Positions 22,500-35,034 of a DNA stretch of 64,000 bases are shown here, piece by piece. This DNA comes from Perognathus longimembris pacificus. Lineage: Eukaryota > Chordata > Mammalia > Rodentia > Heteromyidae. Position 1 is the first letter of the stretch. Each line of letters begins with the position of its first letter. The DNA lies in assembly GCF_023159225.1 (NCBI RefSeq), contig NC_063161.1, forward strand, positions 75,864,267-75,928,266, read 5' to 3'. The notes under the pieces are model-generated. The model saw nothing but the letters and a program-made list of their open reading frames with translations, made no database searches and was not told the origin of the DNA. Both the position numbers and the translations under genes were made by a program.

Positions 22500-23590
22500 T
22501 CTGTCATCCCAGCTTGAGGTACTCTCTTCTGGGTCAGCTCAACTGAATCCATCTTCAGCGTATCTCAGCATGAGTCCCCTCCTCTGCTCCCCCCCACCCC
22601 CTTAGCTCCAACTGTTGCCTTGTGACCTCTTAGCTCAAAACCTCTTTCCTTTAGGCCAAGTCCTCTGGAACTGCTCTCCTGTGAGCCAGCTCAGCTCAAG
22701 CCACTCTCAACCGGGCCAAGCTAGCCGGAATCACGCTCCTGCGAGTAGACTCAGCTCCAGCTGCTTGCCTCTGGGTCAACTCAGCTGAAACCACTCTTCT
22801 AGATCAACTCAGCTCGAATGCTTCATTTCGGGGCCCAGTCAGTAGGAATTTCTGTCCACTGGACCAGCTCAGCACGAATCCTTCTTTCCCTCAGGCCAAC
22901 ACAGCTGAAACTCCTCTTCTCTGGGCCAAGCCAACTCCAACTGCTCTCCTGTGGGCCAAGTCAGCTAAACAGAATGCCCTTGGGCCATGCCAGCTCAAAC
23001 CTCTTTCTTTCTGTCTGGCACAGCTCAAACTGGTCGTCTCTAGGCCAGCTCAACTGAAAACCCTCTCCGGTGGGCCAAGTCAGCTGGAACTGCTGTCTTC
23101 TGGACCAATCAGCTAGCACCCTTCTCTCACCCTTCCCTAATGAGCCAACTTGGCTCCAGCCCAACTCCCCTGGGCCAAGTCAGATCAAACCTATGTCTTC
23201 CTGGCCTACAACAGCTTGAGCCACTCTTCCTCCAGCCAAGTCATCTCAAGCCCTTTTCTCTCCCAGGGATACCTCCACTGGAACTGCTCTCCTCCAGGAC
23301 AATTCACTTGGAACCCTTCTCTTCTAGCCAAGTTAGCTCATGTCAAACTCCCCTTGGGCCAAGTCAGCTCAAACCTCTCTCTTCGTGGCCTACGCAGTTC
23401 AAACTGGTGGTCTCTGAGCCACCATAGGGAGCACCACTCTCTCTTCAGACTAAGTCCACTGGGAATTTCTCCCTTCCAGGCTGACTCAGCTCAGCCCAAT
23501 CTCCTTGAGGCCAAGTCAACTTCATCTCCTTGAGGCCTCGTCCACTGGAACTGTTCTCTTAGCCAGATGAGTCTGAACCACTCACTCCTT
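22500..23590 (+). repeat. Degenerate minisatellite with a 30 bp period
   Basis: The motif gggccaagtcagctcaaacc, in many variants, recurs at about 22,862, 22,894, 22,922, 22,952, 22,982, 23,013, 23,042, 23,072 and 23,102, and less regularly on both sides. This gives some 36 units. Because the period is divisible by three, one frame stays open over stretches as a ten-residue repeat (SGPSQLKLLS-like). Stops and indels interrupt it and no start context or flanking exon is visible. Confidence 0.9.
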
Positions 23591-23619
23591 TAGGCCAACT
23601 CTGCTGTGAATCACTTTTT

Positions 23620-24730
23620 TGTAATTTGGCTACTTCATACTATGAGTCATTGTTAGTAACCAGAATGTCTATCCATTTTCTGCCATCTCTTATTATATTT
23701 ACTTTGTTCCATGTTACATAATTTTCAGCATATACTTCTTTCACTTTATTTATTCCTAAGGAGTTTTGACATAATTATGAATGAAATGGGAATTTTGTCT
23801 TGCCTTTTTTTCCTTGCTTGTTTTTTTTAAATGTGCATGTATGTGTCTGTATATCTAGTAAAGTTTTGATATTTGTTTGTGGATTTTGTATTCTGCTACT
23901 TTGCTGAAAGTGTTTGATTTTTTAAAATCAGATTTGGAGGTTTTTGATTTTGTTTTTTGATTCCATAGCATCTCTCAACTATGAAATCATAACATGGGTA
24001 ACTTAACCTTTTCATTTTTTTAATTTGTATCTTTTCCTTCCCCTTCATCTCATTGAGGGTTTTTCTCTAGGTATTCATCAAGGAAAATTATCCTGTACAG
24101 TTCTTTCTCTTTCGGCATGTCCTTATGTGCTTTTGATATCAGAACAATATTCTTTCAGAAGAGTTTGTTCTTTTGTACTTTGTGGAAATGTTTGCAGACT
24201 GTTGGTGCTGGCCCCTTTTTAAAGATCTGATACAAATGACCAGTGTATTCCTCTAGACCTAGGCTTTTGCTTGTGGGGGGATTTTTTTCAGTACCTCTCC
24301 AATATAGTTGGTCATTACTGTTTTGGTTGTATTTTTGTTTTTTTAAAAGAAACAACAAATCTTCAAAAGTGTCTCCAAATCATCCACTTCTTCTAGATTT
24401 TGCATTTTCTTGCAGCACAAGTATCCAAAATCTTCCCTTAGGAGCCTCTGGATTTCGGCGGCGTCCTTTGTAATAGCACCCTCTAAATCTCAACATTTTT
24501 GCGTAGTCTCTTATTTCCTGGTTTGTCTTGTTGTTTTTACTTAAAAATTTAAAGGTTCAACTCCTTATTTCCTTTTTGTATTCTTCTTTTAGTTTCTGTT
24601 TCATTCATTTCAACTCTGACACTATTTCTTTGCTTCTACTTTTGAGTTTGATTTCTTGTTGTTTTTCTAAGACATTGGGGTGCATCGGGCTATTTGAATA
24701 GAAGATCTCTTTGCTTGATTTAGATTTTAG
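23620..24730 (-). mobile_element. Old L1 ORF2 fragment, antisense
   Basis: The complement of the L1 reverse-transcriptase region is recognisable: ggattttgtattctgctact ttgctgaa, then gatatcagaacaatattctttc and tagacctaggcttttgcttg, then cttctagattttgcattttc. These follow the antisense order of ORF2. No open frame remains. Confidence 0.78.
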
Positions 24731-24732
24731 TT

Positions 24733-24806
24733 TTGTTTCAGTGGTATAGTGGTTTGAACTCAGGACTTCAGGCTTGCTAGGCAGGTGCTCCAATCCTCAG
24801 CTCTGA
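24733..24806 (-). repeat. ID-like SINE fragment, antisense
   Basis: gtggtttgaactcaggactt followed by ggcttgctaggcaggtgctc. Confidence 0.55.
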
Positions 24807-24809
24807 TGT

Positions 24810-26600
24810 TTTCATGTAGGCATATGTACAGAAACTTCCCCTTTAGAAGCACTTTCCATTTGTATTTATCTGGCTTTGCTATTGGGTGTTGCTACTGAGC
24901 AAAAAGAAAAAAAAATGAGATGACAATGAGTTGAGCCTCATTGTCATTTGAGGATGAAAAGTTCATCGACTACTATTGGATCCTTCTCAACATAGGAAAA
25001 GATGGCGCTTTGCAAAGTTAAAATGGCCTCAGGACCCAACAGGCTGTGAAAATCCTGCCAAAGGAAGAATAGAACTCCTCTTGGGTTTTCACCTGAAGTT
25101 GGCCTCATAATCACGGTCCATGACCTTTGGACCATTTTCTAGAAGATCCTCGAAGCATCTTTCTAGTCGTGGAATATGGAAGCTGTGGGGGCTGACCAAA
25201 GGAGAGAGAGTTTTCTAACCAGGTGTCCTGGGAGATGTGCACTCACTCCCCCAAGAGGCAGCCACAGGATCACATCTGGGCAACTCCGCTGAATATGGGC
25301 CGTGCACCCCTACAGGCTGCAGAGGGGAACTGCAGGCATGGAGGCTCCACCAGCATCCTCCCTCCCTGACCCTTAACCTTTGTCAGACACCAGAGAGTCT
25401 GAGGGTAAAAAGATGGAGAGATAAAGGGCAGATTCAGTGGTTCTGACCATTTGGGAACAGTGGAAGAACTTTTGGGAAATAGGCAAGGCCCTGTCCTCTG
25501 AGATGCCCTGCCTGGACTCCCCCCAAGTATCTGATGTTGGAGCATTAGGTATGGAGCCAGGATGTCATTCAATTTTATCTTTCTTAGACTGCTGGGTCTC
25601 ATGTCCATGACAATTCAGGTCACACATCTTGGGCCATGATCTTGTTCTATGACCATTTGGGGAAAATGTCACTAACACGGAATTGGTGAGCATGTCTGAA
25701 TTTGTCTGAGAACCACGGTATCCACTGTTGTGCTCTGACTTGGGCTTCCACCTGGGGTCAACTCGGGTGAATAATGGATGCAAGACACCTGCTTCTCTAA
25801 TTTCCAGGTTGTGCTCTGGCTTCACAGGGCTGGACTTTGAATGGAATGCTTCCCGTTACCATAAGACAGAGGGTAAATACCAAGGCATCATTCTTTTTAC
25901 CCCTTAGAAGTTCAGGTGCCATTAATGGCATAGAAGTGGTCTAGTTTCAGCCCAGTGTTGAACAGAGCACTCAGGGCCCAGTCTGGGCCACTCACCAGGG
26001 TGCTCATTGGCTCTGGGTGGCTTGTAGGAGCTTTAATTTTCCCAGCAGCAGTGCAGGGCACACTTAATTTCTAAGAGTATCCTTAGGGACTCTTCCCCCT
26101 CCAGGTATATTCAGCCTCTGAATCATGACCCACAGAGCTGAGAGGCTTTCCAGTACAAGTGGAAAGAAGAGAAGCCCCTCCTCCCTGGGCATCACCAGGG
26201 TGTGATGGGACTCAAGAGAGCAACCAGACCTGGTGAGTCTTGACATGAGAGGGCAACTGGATGGTGAATCGCTGCCTCTGCTGGAAACAAGACCAGAGGC
26301 AAAGGAGGAGACTGGGAGGATGGCCTCATATGTTCTCACTTTATGCTGCTGCCTGACTGCCCTCTAACGTCAATTCAGGAATAAGTGCTTCCAATGAAAG
26401 GGGAAAACAGCATTGCAGTTGCCAAACACAAATTGGCCAAGACAGGCCCACCATGCTTCTGTATGTTATTCCATTGATTGTCCTTATTAATGTCTTTTTC
26501 ATTTGACAAATCATAATTGTGTAACTAAAGGGTCCAAAGCAAAATGGAATATGTTTCTATACCCTGGGGTGATTAAATCATTCTTCTGAAAGTAAGACTT
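24810..26600. other. Unassigned single-copy-looking sequence
   Basis: No coding frame above background and no recognised repeat. It contains a perfect 11 bp inverted repeat with a 6 nt loop at 24,920-24,947. Confidence 0.45.
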
Positions 26601-26609
26601 GATGGTAGG

Positions 26610-26836
26610 TGGCAGTGGCTCATGCTTGGAATTCTAGCCGCTCAGGAGGCTGAGACCTGAGGATCTGATCTGAGATCTGAGGGTTGTAGTTTGAAGCCAA
26701 TGAGCCACCAAAAATCTGGAAGTGGCGCTGTGGTGTGGCTCAAGTGGTAGAGCACAAGCCTTGAGCAAAAAAAGCTCAGGGACAGTGCATAGGCCCTGAG
26801 TTCTAGCCCTAGAACGGGCACACACCCAAAAAAGGT
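26610..26836 (+). repeat. B1/ID hybrid SINE
   Basis: cagtggctcatgcttggaat ... gctgtggtgtggctcaagtg ... tagagcacaagccttgagca, ending in an A-rich tail. Confidence 0.85.
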
Positions 26837-26869
26837 ATCTAGGATTTCAGAAAGAGTTATCCTGTTAGA

Positions 26870-27900
26870 GCTTAGAAGTAATTTTTAAAATATTGAAAAA
26901 CAAGTAGACAATAGAATGATGATTAGTAGGGCCTGGAGGCAGAAGACAAAACAAGAGGGACTTGAGAGTCAAAAGTGACACAAGTTCATAGGAGGTGGAA
27001 TCCCCTAGGAGATCTATCACCCAGCATGGTGAGCACACTCAAGAATAATATCCTGTGTATTTATTTCAAAATCAGTTAGACATTGTGTTTGACATGTGTC
27101 CCTCTCTGTCAATGGAAGGGCACAACCCAGGAGTAAGGGAGCCCTGACTTCATGGTATGGGGAAGTCATCTAGGGGTGCATGCTCCCAAGGAAAGGAAGC
27201 TGGGCATGAAGTGTGCTCTGCTGTGTGCCCCATAACCCAGACCAGGCCTTGCTCAGCTCTGGAGGGAGCTTTACAAACTTCTTGAGACCTTTCCGGGTGA
27301 ACTTTCAGTTAAGAGGATCTGGCACTCTGCTAGCCTCCCAGAGGCTGGGGATGAGAATCCATTCTGGTGCAGATTCTCTTCCCCTCCTCAAAGGACACAT
27401 CAGTGTCTGTTTCCCTAGGTCATTTCACCATGACAATCTCTCCTTCACGTTTGGCCCTCATGGTGTGATGCAGGCATGTGGAGTCACTTCTGTTGCCGTG
27501 GCAATGACTTCTGACATCCCAAGGCAGGTTGTTCAGGTGATGCAGGCAGCCCCAAGGTGCCCAGGAAGGCCCCCTGGAAGGCCCCCTCTTACCACCCTGT
27601 TCAGAGGACTCAAAGGCAACAGGAAAGGGTGTGGGTGGGAGAGGCTGTGGTTGCAGTGCTAGGCAAAGCTGGGCACTGTCCCCCCAGGAGGGCCATATTT
27701 CTTCCTCTACCCCCCCACCCCACATGATACTAATTGCTCCCCCTCCCACCACACACACCAGAAATACTGACTCCCAGATTCCAGAGTCAGCACCAAGAGC
27801 ATCTCACAGTGAGGAGCAGGAGCCAGGCCTAATGCCCCCACCACTCATGGCTGCTTGAGGTGCAATCTCTGCCAGAGGCATAGAGGGAACAGAAATCTGA
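26870..27900 (+). repeat. Low-copy block X2 (direct relative of IR3 left arm)
   Basis: Starts with an L1M-like 3' UTR stretch (26,930-27,100; actcaagaataatatcctgt). It continues colinear with 19,000-20,300 and, inverted, with 36,540-37,640. The clearest shared piece is 27,600-27,710 (ctgtccccccaggagggcca) with 36,550-36,600 reversed. Confidence 0.68.
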
Positions 27901-27945
27901 GACATCAGTGCATCTCATCCACTACTGCTCTTCATCATTCAACCT

Positions 27946-28560
27946 GTGTCGGGGATGGCTATACCTTTAAGACCTGGGACTGCTGGCTGTTATCCACTCC
28001 TACCTTCTCCCTGGGTCTGGAACCTCCCCTGGAAGAGGGAGCTAAGCCAGCCCCGCCCTCCATCTGTAAGCACGTGTGCCACAATAGCGCCAACCTGAGC
28101 CCAGGGGACCAGTCCTGGGGGGACTGTGGTCTCCGCCTCTGAGAGATGTTCCGTGACATCACCGTGATGGACAGTTCATCAGCCAATTGTTAATACCCAG
28201 TTAGTCCCTCCTCTTCCTGCCGCCATTACTGTTATATAAACCCCTCCCCTGAATAAAACTTCGGGAAGCTTCTGAAGCTTACTCCGAGATGTCCACGCGT
28301 ACCTGGCCTCCTTGGCAGTATGGGGTGGGGAGGGCATTCTCGTGGCCACACCCGGTCCGGAGCTTACCTGTGACCCTCGCTCCCGCATTACTTCCTACTG
28401 GCCAGAGGCTATGTGTGAGAGCGAAAGGGGAACACACGGAGGGGGCAAATAGGCCTGGGATCTTCACGGAAGGGGGTTTAAAGTTAGCCCGGCAAACCTG
28501 GGTTAGACTCTTCCTCATGGGTCCTTTGCACTGCGGCAGAGAGGAACACACAAAGGAGTG
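27946..28560 (+). repeat. GC-rich LTR-like element
   Basis: Contains CCAAT (agccaattg, 28,180), a TATA-like tatataaacccc at about 28,231 and AATAAA at about 28,253, spaced as in an LTR promoter/polyadenylation cassette, followed by a CpG-bearing R/U5-like stretch. No clear target-site duplication was found, so the ends are approximate. The class II (ERVK) assignment is a guess. Confidence 0.5.
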
Positions 28561-29400
28561 ATGGGGGAGAGGAGTAAGCATGACATCATCTGCTTGCTTG
28601 CCATGGTAGCAGCTGAAGACACTCTCAAGGTCTTCAGATAGACTTTTTCTATCATGGCATTGGCATTTGAGGGGATGTCAGGAGGCCGCTGTCTAGCAAT
28701 GGGCCCTACAGTCCTCCTTTGCACTGAGCAGGGATAATGTAACCCTTGGCTGAGATCTATCTTTTTGACAAGACTTTAATTCTTCTCCCTAAGTATCTAG
28801 CCAGTGACAACCAAGCCCCTAAACAAGACATACCCTGCCTCTTGTATGAGAAGAGTTAAACTGTCTCTTGGTCCACAAATTGCTATAGTGATTTGCTATA
28901 GTCCATAGTCATTCCAGGCCATTGTCTAGATACTTGGGCTCTTGTAGGGGTCTGTGACTGTGGAGGAAAGGGGTGCCCTGGAGAGATGGGAAGGGGTGGT
29001 AAGAGGAAGGATGCAGGGAGGACCCTTGGGGGAGCATCAGCTATTCAGGGAGCTCTTTTTCTCTTCAGATCCAGGGCTAAAATCCAGAGCATAGGGGTGG
29101 GACCCTCTCCCCTTATACCCTAGAACTCCTGAGACCCAAAGGCCTGAGGTCATTCTACCCGAGGGAAGGAACTTCTGTGTCCTCTCAAGTATGGCCGGGA
29201 TGTTTTGTTGTCTGCTTAGGAAATCTAAGGAAGCCGCTGACTTGACCAGGCTCATTCCATACCCACCATGCACAGTGTGAAACAGCCAAGCCATGTGACA
29301 CAGAAGACCCTCCTAGTCGCAGCCATAGATGATGCAGGCAGAGGGACACAACTGGGAGAGAGATGCTGTGTGTGAGGGCCCCGTCAGCCAGCCCTCAGAA
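28561..29400. other. Unassigned sequence
   Basis: No gene or repeat recognised. Confidence 0.4.
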
Positions 29401-29778
29401 AAACTCATTTGTTGTGCTAGATCAGTGACTTCCCTGGATAGAGGTGGATGAGTGAGGAACATGGCTCAAAGGCAAGAGAGATTCAGGCAAGAGGAATCAG
29501 GTTGGATATCTATCATACATGGTGACCCCCATCAAGAATAACATGTACAGTAATAACAAGTCACCCACAGTCCATTTTACTTGGAGCCCTGCAGTTTGGT
29601 AAGGAGATGCTGACTTCCTGGTGGGAGGAGGGTTGGGAATGTCAGCCAAGGGTGCACTCAGACATGAATTTGACCAGGAGCCTGCATCCAGCTCACACTG
29701 TGGCCAGCTCACACTCCTGGTTGACTCCCATCTACCCATCAGGTTCTTTAGCTCTTGAACTATTCCTCTATTCCTTTC

Positions 29779-29846
<68 letters not shown>

Positions 29847-30070
29847 AGGCAGGACAGGACAGAAGGGAGCCAGGACCTGTGGAGAGGAACTCAGCTCCAG
29901 TGCCAGCTGGGAGTCACAGGTTGCTGGTCCCCACTCTTTGACAGCAAGGGATCTGGCACCTGCATGTCAATCCCTCAGTTAGGGGCCTCTGTTCAGGTAT
30001 TTCCAGCCTCTTGAAGCCCAGGGCAGGGTGTTTCAGCCTCTGTCTGAAGCTCAGAGCTGAGCATGGGATG
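29400..30070 (+). repeat. Low-copy block X3
   Basis: 29,430-29,570 repeats the L1M-like stretch (atcaagaataacatgt). 29,880-30,060 matches 21,250-21,420. A GT array separates the two parts. Confidence 0.58.
29781..29844. repeat. (GT)n microsatellite
   Basis: About 32 GT units. Confidence 0.97.
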
Positions 30071-30254
30071 CAGGGCTGCAGCTCTCATGGCAGGATAGCG
30101 GGTAGACAGACACGGGCAGGGATTCTATTGCCTCCAACACTGAGCCATCAGTTTCTCTTGAAGAACCCAAAGGGACAGAGGTGAGTGGTGGGTCAGTAGG
30201 TCCAATGTGTCCTAAAGGTAGGAAGTCAGGAGGATGAGGATTTTGTGGACACCT

Positions 30255-30256
<2 letters not shown>

Positions 30257-30296
<40 letters not shown>

Positions 30297-30476
30297 TACT
30301 AAGGCTTGTACTCAGGGCCTTAGCTTTTTTGCTCAAGGTTGATGCTCTACTGCTTGAGCCATACCTCCATTTCTGGCTTTTTGGAGGTTACTTGGAGATA
30401 GGAGTCTCGGATGTTCCTAGCTTCCTCCTCAGATGGCTGAGTAACTAGGATTATAGATACGAGCATTGGTCCCCAG
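30257..30476 (-). repeat. (GT)n tract plus antisense B1/ID hybrid SINE
   Basis: GT units at 30,257-30,294 abut a reversed hybrid SINE (30,295-30,476): tactcagggccttagctttt ... gattatagatacgagcatt. Confidence 0.8.
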
Positions 30477-30479
30477 TCA

Positions 30480-32330
30480 CAGATCTTATTTCTTTCTATT
30501 CAGTCATATTCTCAAATGCCAGGTGGATGTGAGCTTGGCTTGGGACACTGTTCAGCCCAATCCAGCTTAATGTAGGTCAAGCTTGAGTATACAGAACGAC
30601 CCTCCCATCTGTCCAGGGCAAGGACACCTCTGTGGACGGTCACATGCTCGAAATCGCCCCAAGCTTGTGGGTACAGATGCTGACCCAGGGGAGAGGCTGA
30701 GCTCCCAGGCCCACAGGTTCCCCACAGTGTCTACCTGGCATCGCCAACTGGGCTGTGGGTTCAGGTTACATGGAACACCTGAACCTGCCTCTGGGACCTT
30801 TGAGGGGCTCTCTCCCATGGATGTCCTGTGGCGTCTCCTCAGGTCTCAGTGTCCTGCGGTTAAAAAAAACTCCACAACAAGGAGTGTGCTTGGTGTTAAC
30901 TCAGAGCATTCAAGCTTTATGTAGCAGTAATGGCCATATTTCATGGGCATGAGTTGTACAATGGCACAAATGCTATTCCCACCACAAAGTCCAAGAGTGT
31001 AAGGTCACAGTACATAGCCCCACCTCCTCACCTTTCACGCCCATCAGGTGTAGGCTGCTGAGCACACCTAGCCCAACCCGCATCTCCCCCTGCAACCTGC
31101 TCTGCTTCTCCGCCTACCCTGGTCACTCTGCTAGAGGGGGAGAGCCAGAAGCACCTGCACCCGCTTCTTCCTTCTCCAGCTCCTGGGTGATGTGTCTCAT
31201 GCCAGCACCCTCAACCCACCTCCTCAGTGAACTCTGAACTTCTGCGCTTCAACAAGGAAGATTAATTTACAAAGCACACCACACTCACAAAGTAAGTGGC
31301 CTTAACATAGGACCAGGGAGCTGCAGAGGCAAAGCACAGAGGGAGCAGCTGGGCCCCAGTGCTGTGAGGGGCCGTAAGGGGCTAAAATTCATCTGAGTTC
31401 TAGCTCAAGTTCATCCCAGCAATGGTCCTTACAGTGCCAGAGGGATTCTGGGAAGCCCATGCCACACATATCTCTCAGTGTGTCCCCGTGTCCGTGTATG
31501 ACTTTTTGCTTTGTATCCAGAACCTTAATCTCCTTCCCACTTCTTTAGTATAAGTCTGTGAGAGAGATAAGATTAATGAGGTGATGGCTCTGCACCTAAT
31601 CCTCCAAAACCACGTACACAAGGGACAGATGCCCAACCAGGTCAAGGCTGGACATCTGGGGATAGGCCACAACTTCACCCCGAATGTTTTTCCACCTTCA
31701 CAATGATGGGGGTGGCAGTGAACTTGTCCTTTCTTTGTCTCTCCATCTTCTTGTCCTCAGGACAACAGGCACCGCAGATGATAAGAGGTGAGGGAAAGAG
31801 GACACCGGAAGTGTCATTTTGCCTGTCATCTGCACTGGAGCCTGCAGATGTGCACGCACACAAGTAGGAGTGGGAGGGAGACAACTTTCAGCTTATTTTT
31901 CCAGGGTTGATAGAAAACTCCCCCTCCATAGGTCCAACCTCATGGCTTGCACAGTCCATGATTAGAAAGGTGTTATTAGTCTCTTCTGTAGCATGGTCCA
32001 AAGATTTTGTAAGGCCAACTTCAGAGGAAATACAGAAGGAGTTCTGCTCCTCCTTTGGTAGGGTTCTCACAGCCAACTGGGGCTATGCCAGTCCATTTTA
32101 ACTTTAAAAAATTCCATCCTTTTCCATATTGGGAAGGACCCAATAAAAGTCTGTGAACGTTTCCTCCCAAGATAAAGTGTTCTTGAGGGTCTCGCGTCAT
32201 TGTTCCAGCCTCACCTTTTCCTTTTTTACTAAGTAACAATACCAGATAACAATTCCATATAATAAAAATTAAAATGATTTTAACAGGAAAGTTTATGTCT
32301 ACAATGCCTACTTTAAAAAAATCAGAGTGG
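30480..32330. other. Unassigned sequence, possible antisense LTR near 30.84-31.26 kb
   Basis: Read on the minus strand, 30,930-30,880 gives acataaagcttgaatgc, similar to the polyadenylation region of some LTRs. No terminal dinucleotides or target-site duplication were found. The rest holds no recognised gene. Confidence 0.3.
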
Positions 32331-32334
32331 GGGG

Positions 32335-32546
32335 GGGCTGGGAAATATGGCCTAGTGGTAGAGTGCTTGCCTCATATACATGAAGCCCTGGGTTCAATTC
32401 CCTAGCACTACATATATAGAAAAAGCCATAAGTGGTGCTGTGGCTCAAGTGGCAGAGTGCTAGCCTTGAGCAAAAGGAAGCCAGGGACAGTGCTCAGGCC
32501 CTGAGTCCAAGCCCCAGGACTGGCAAAACAAACAAACAAACAAAAA
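32335..32546 (+). repeat. DIP-like dimeric SINE
   Basis: ggctgggaaatatggcctag ... ggttcaattccctagcac ... ccccaggactggcaaaacaa. Confidence 0.92.
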
Positions 32547-32739
32547 ACCCTTAAGCTGCAACAAATTGTGAAATCTATAAATCTGGAGACATATATGACC
32601 TATCAATATTAAACCAGGAAGGTATTTTTTTTAAGAAAATGAAACAGAACAACAATGACACAGTAATACTGAATATCGAATACTAAGAAGAGGAATATGC
32701 TGCTAAATTGTAACAAACTTTTAAAAAAGAACTAACAAT

Positions 32740-32957
32740 GGGCTGGGAATATGGCCTAGCAGTAGAGTGCTTGCCTCGTATACATGAAGCCCTGGGTTCG
32801 GTTCCTCAGCACCACATATACAGAAAATGGCCAGAAGTGGCGCTGTGGCTCAAGTAGTAGAGTGCTAGCCTTGAGGAAAAAGAAGCCAGGGACAGTGCTC
32901 AGGCCCTCTGTCCAAGCCCCAGGACTGGTTAAACACACACACACACAACAACAACAA
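32740..32957 (+). repeat. DIP-like dimeric SINE with AC-rich tail
   Basis: gggctgggaatatggcctag ... ccaggactggttaaacacac. The tail is a mixed (AC)n(AAC)n run. Confidence 0.9.
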
Positions 32958-33296
32958 CAACAATGACAACGACGACGACAAAAAACCTAACGCCAATGCT
33001 CTATAAACTGTTCAAGGGCAGGAACATTTCCAAACTCCTCCTATAAAGAAAATATTATCCTGAATCAAAACCATATAAGGACATGACAAAAGGGAAAGAA
33101 AACTACAGGCTAATTTCCTTGATGAATACATAGCCAAAACCTTCAATAAAATAGAGGGAAACAAAAGGAAAAAAAGGGATAAAAATAGAAAATAAAGAGT
33201 TCACATCACTGTGTATTTATAAAGATTGTGATTCTATGGTTGAAAGATGCTCAAGAATCCAAAAACTAAAGAAGCACTTTCAGAAAGTGGAGCTTT

Positions 33297-33540
33297 GAGC
33301 TGAGCACCGGTGGCTCATGCCTGTGATCCTAGCTATTCAGGAGGCTGAGATCTGAAGATTGTGGTTCAAAATCAGCCTGGGCAGGAAAGTCCGTGAGAAT
33401 CTCATCTCCAATTAACCACCAGAAAACCAGAAGTGGCACTGTGGCTCAAGTGGAAAAGCACCAGCCTTGAGCTGAAGAGCTCAGGGACAGTGCCCAGGCC
33501 CAGAGTTCAAACCCTATAACTGACCAAAAAGAAAGAAGAA
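33297..33540 (+). repeat. B1/ID hybrid SINE
   Basis: gagcaccggtggctcatgcc ... ccagaaaaccagaagtggca ... ccagccttgagctgaagagc. A truncated ID-like monomer follows at 33,541-33,650. Confidence 0.9.
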
Positions 33541-33764
33541 AGTGGAGCTTTGGCTTAAGTGATAAGAGCACCAGCCTTGAGCAAAAAAGCTAAGGAACAG
33601 TATCCCAGGCCCTGAGTTCAAGGGGCCCCAGTATAGGCACAAAAAAGACAAAAGGAACACTTTCAACAAAGTAGGATACAAAATCCACAAAGAAATATTA
33701 ATACCTTACTATACACCAAGGAAGCAAGCAAAAAAGCAAGCAAGAGGAGAAAGGGAAAGGGGGA

Positions 33765-34030
33765 AGGGGGAAGGGGGAATGAGGAAGGAGGTAACAAACA
33801 GTACAAGAAATGTATCCAATGCCTAACATACGAAACTGTAACCTCTCCGTAGATCAGTTTGACAATAAAAATTTAAAAGCAAGCAAGAAAGCAAGAAAGA
33901 GAGAAAGAGAGAGAAAGCAAGCAAGCAAGAAAGCAAGCAAGAAAGGAAGGAAGGAAGGAAGGAAGGAAGGAAGGAAGGAAGGAAGGAAGGAAGGAAGGAA
34001 GGAAGGAAGGAAGAAAGGGAGAAAGAAAGA
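33765..34030 (+). mobile_element. L1 3'-terminal fragment with tail grown into a GGAA array
   Basis: 33,780-33,875 matches the extreme 3' end of the L1 at 47,318-47,405 (caaacagtacaagaaatgta ... ttgacaataaaaattt). Its tail continues as gcaagcaagaaag-type repeats and then a long GGAA array to about 34,015. Confidence 0.85.
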
Positions 34031-34146
34031 GAGAAAGAAAGGAAACTCAGTGAAAGGGAAGAAAGAAGACAGGACAAAATTCTCATTCACAATAATGTCC
34101 AAAAATATGCAGGAATAAACATAGGAAAGGTGGCTAAAAAAAGAAG

Positions 34147-34362
34147 TTGCCAGGCAGCGGAGGCTCATGCCTGTAATCCTAGGTACTCAGGAGACTGAAA
34201 TCTGAGTCAGGAAAGTCTGTGACACTCTTATCTCTAACCAACCACCAGAAAAACGGAAGTGGCACTGTGGCTCAAGTGGTAGAATGCTAGCTTTAAGCTG
34301 AAGAGCTCAGAGACATTGCCCAGGCCCAGAGTTCAAGCCCCACGATGGACCGAAAAGAAAAA
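34147..34362 (+). repeat. B1/ID hybrid SINE
   Basis: aggctcatgcctgtaatcct ... ccagaaaaacggaagtggca ... gagttcaagccccacgat. Confidence 0.9.
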
Positions 34363-34499
34363 AGAAGCTTCAACTGAAAAGTATAAAGCATAAAATGAAA
34401 TGTAAAAGGCAATGGCTAATGGAAAAGACATTCTGAGTGTGGCAATGGACAGGATGAATAGTTTAAATGGCTACATTACAGAAAGTGACAAGCCAGACG

Positions 34500-34985
34500 A
34501 TTCAATGTAGAAGAGAGAGCGGTGGGAGGGGGAGCTTTGGAGGAAGAGGGCCTGGCACAGATGTCACCCCACAAAGGTAGACGCAGCTGGGCTGACCCAG
34601 GATAGTGCACTCAGCTGAGGGAACACAGCAAGTGGCCCTAGCATGGGGTGACCGGAGGTGCCTGGCCATGCTGATTTCAGCTGGAAGTGAATGGCTAGAG
34701 ATGAGGTTTGCTGGATGCAGACACTAAATGAAAGGATGTGTACAATGGTCATGGTTTTCCTGTTCTGAAATAATTCAGAGACTAAACAGGAAGGAAATGC
34801 TTGCCAGCCAGGGAGGGATCTTCAGAGGGGTCACTTGAAGAGAAGGAAACAAGAGTTCTGCCAGTCCCTTAGCTGGCCAACAGCCTTTGTTCTAGATGAG
34901 TCTCTAGTTCAGGGGGAGGAGGCAGTGTCTCCCAGGGGACAGAAGTGACCCCTCCCATCCAACTGGCTGGAAGGCCAATGGAAAG

Positions 34986-35034
<49 letters not shown>

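Larger units (their letters stand above)
33000..34500 (+). mobile_element. Old L1 ORF2 pieces, broken by later insertions
   Basis: 33,000-33,200 (tattatcctgaatcaaaacc, then aactacaggctaatttcctt) and 33,660-33,715, 34,070-34,130 and 34,370-34,470 follow the sense order of the L1 reverse-transcriptase region. Two SINEs, an L1 3' end and a GGAA array split it. Confidence 0.7.

Noticed and set aside
30840..31260. Antisense LTR
   Set aside because: Only a weak polyadenylation-like stretch, with no terminal dinucleotides or target duplication found. Kept as an unassigned region.
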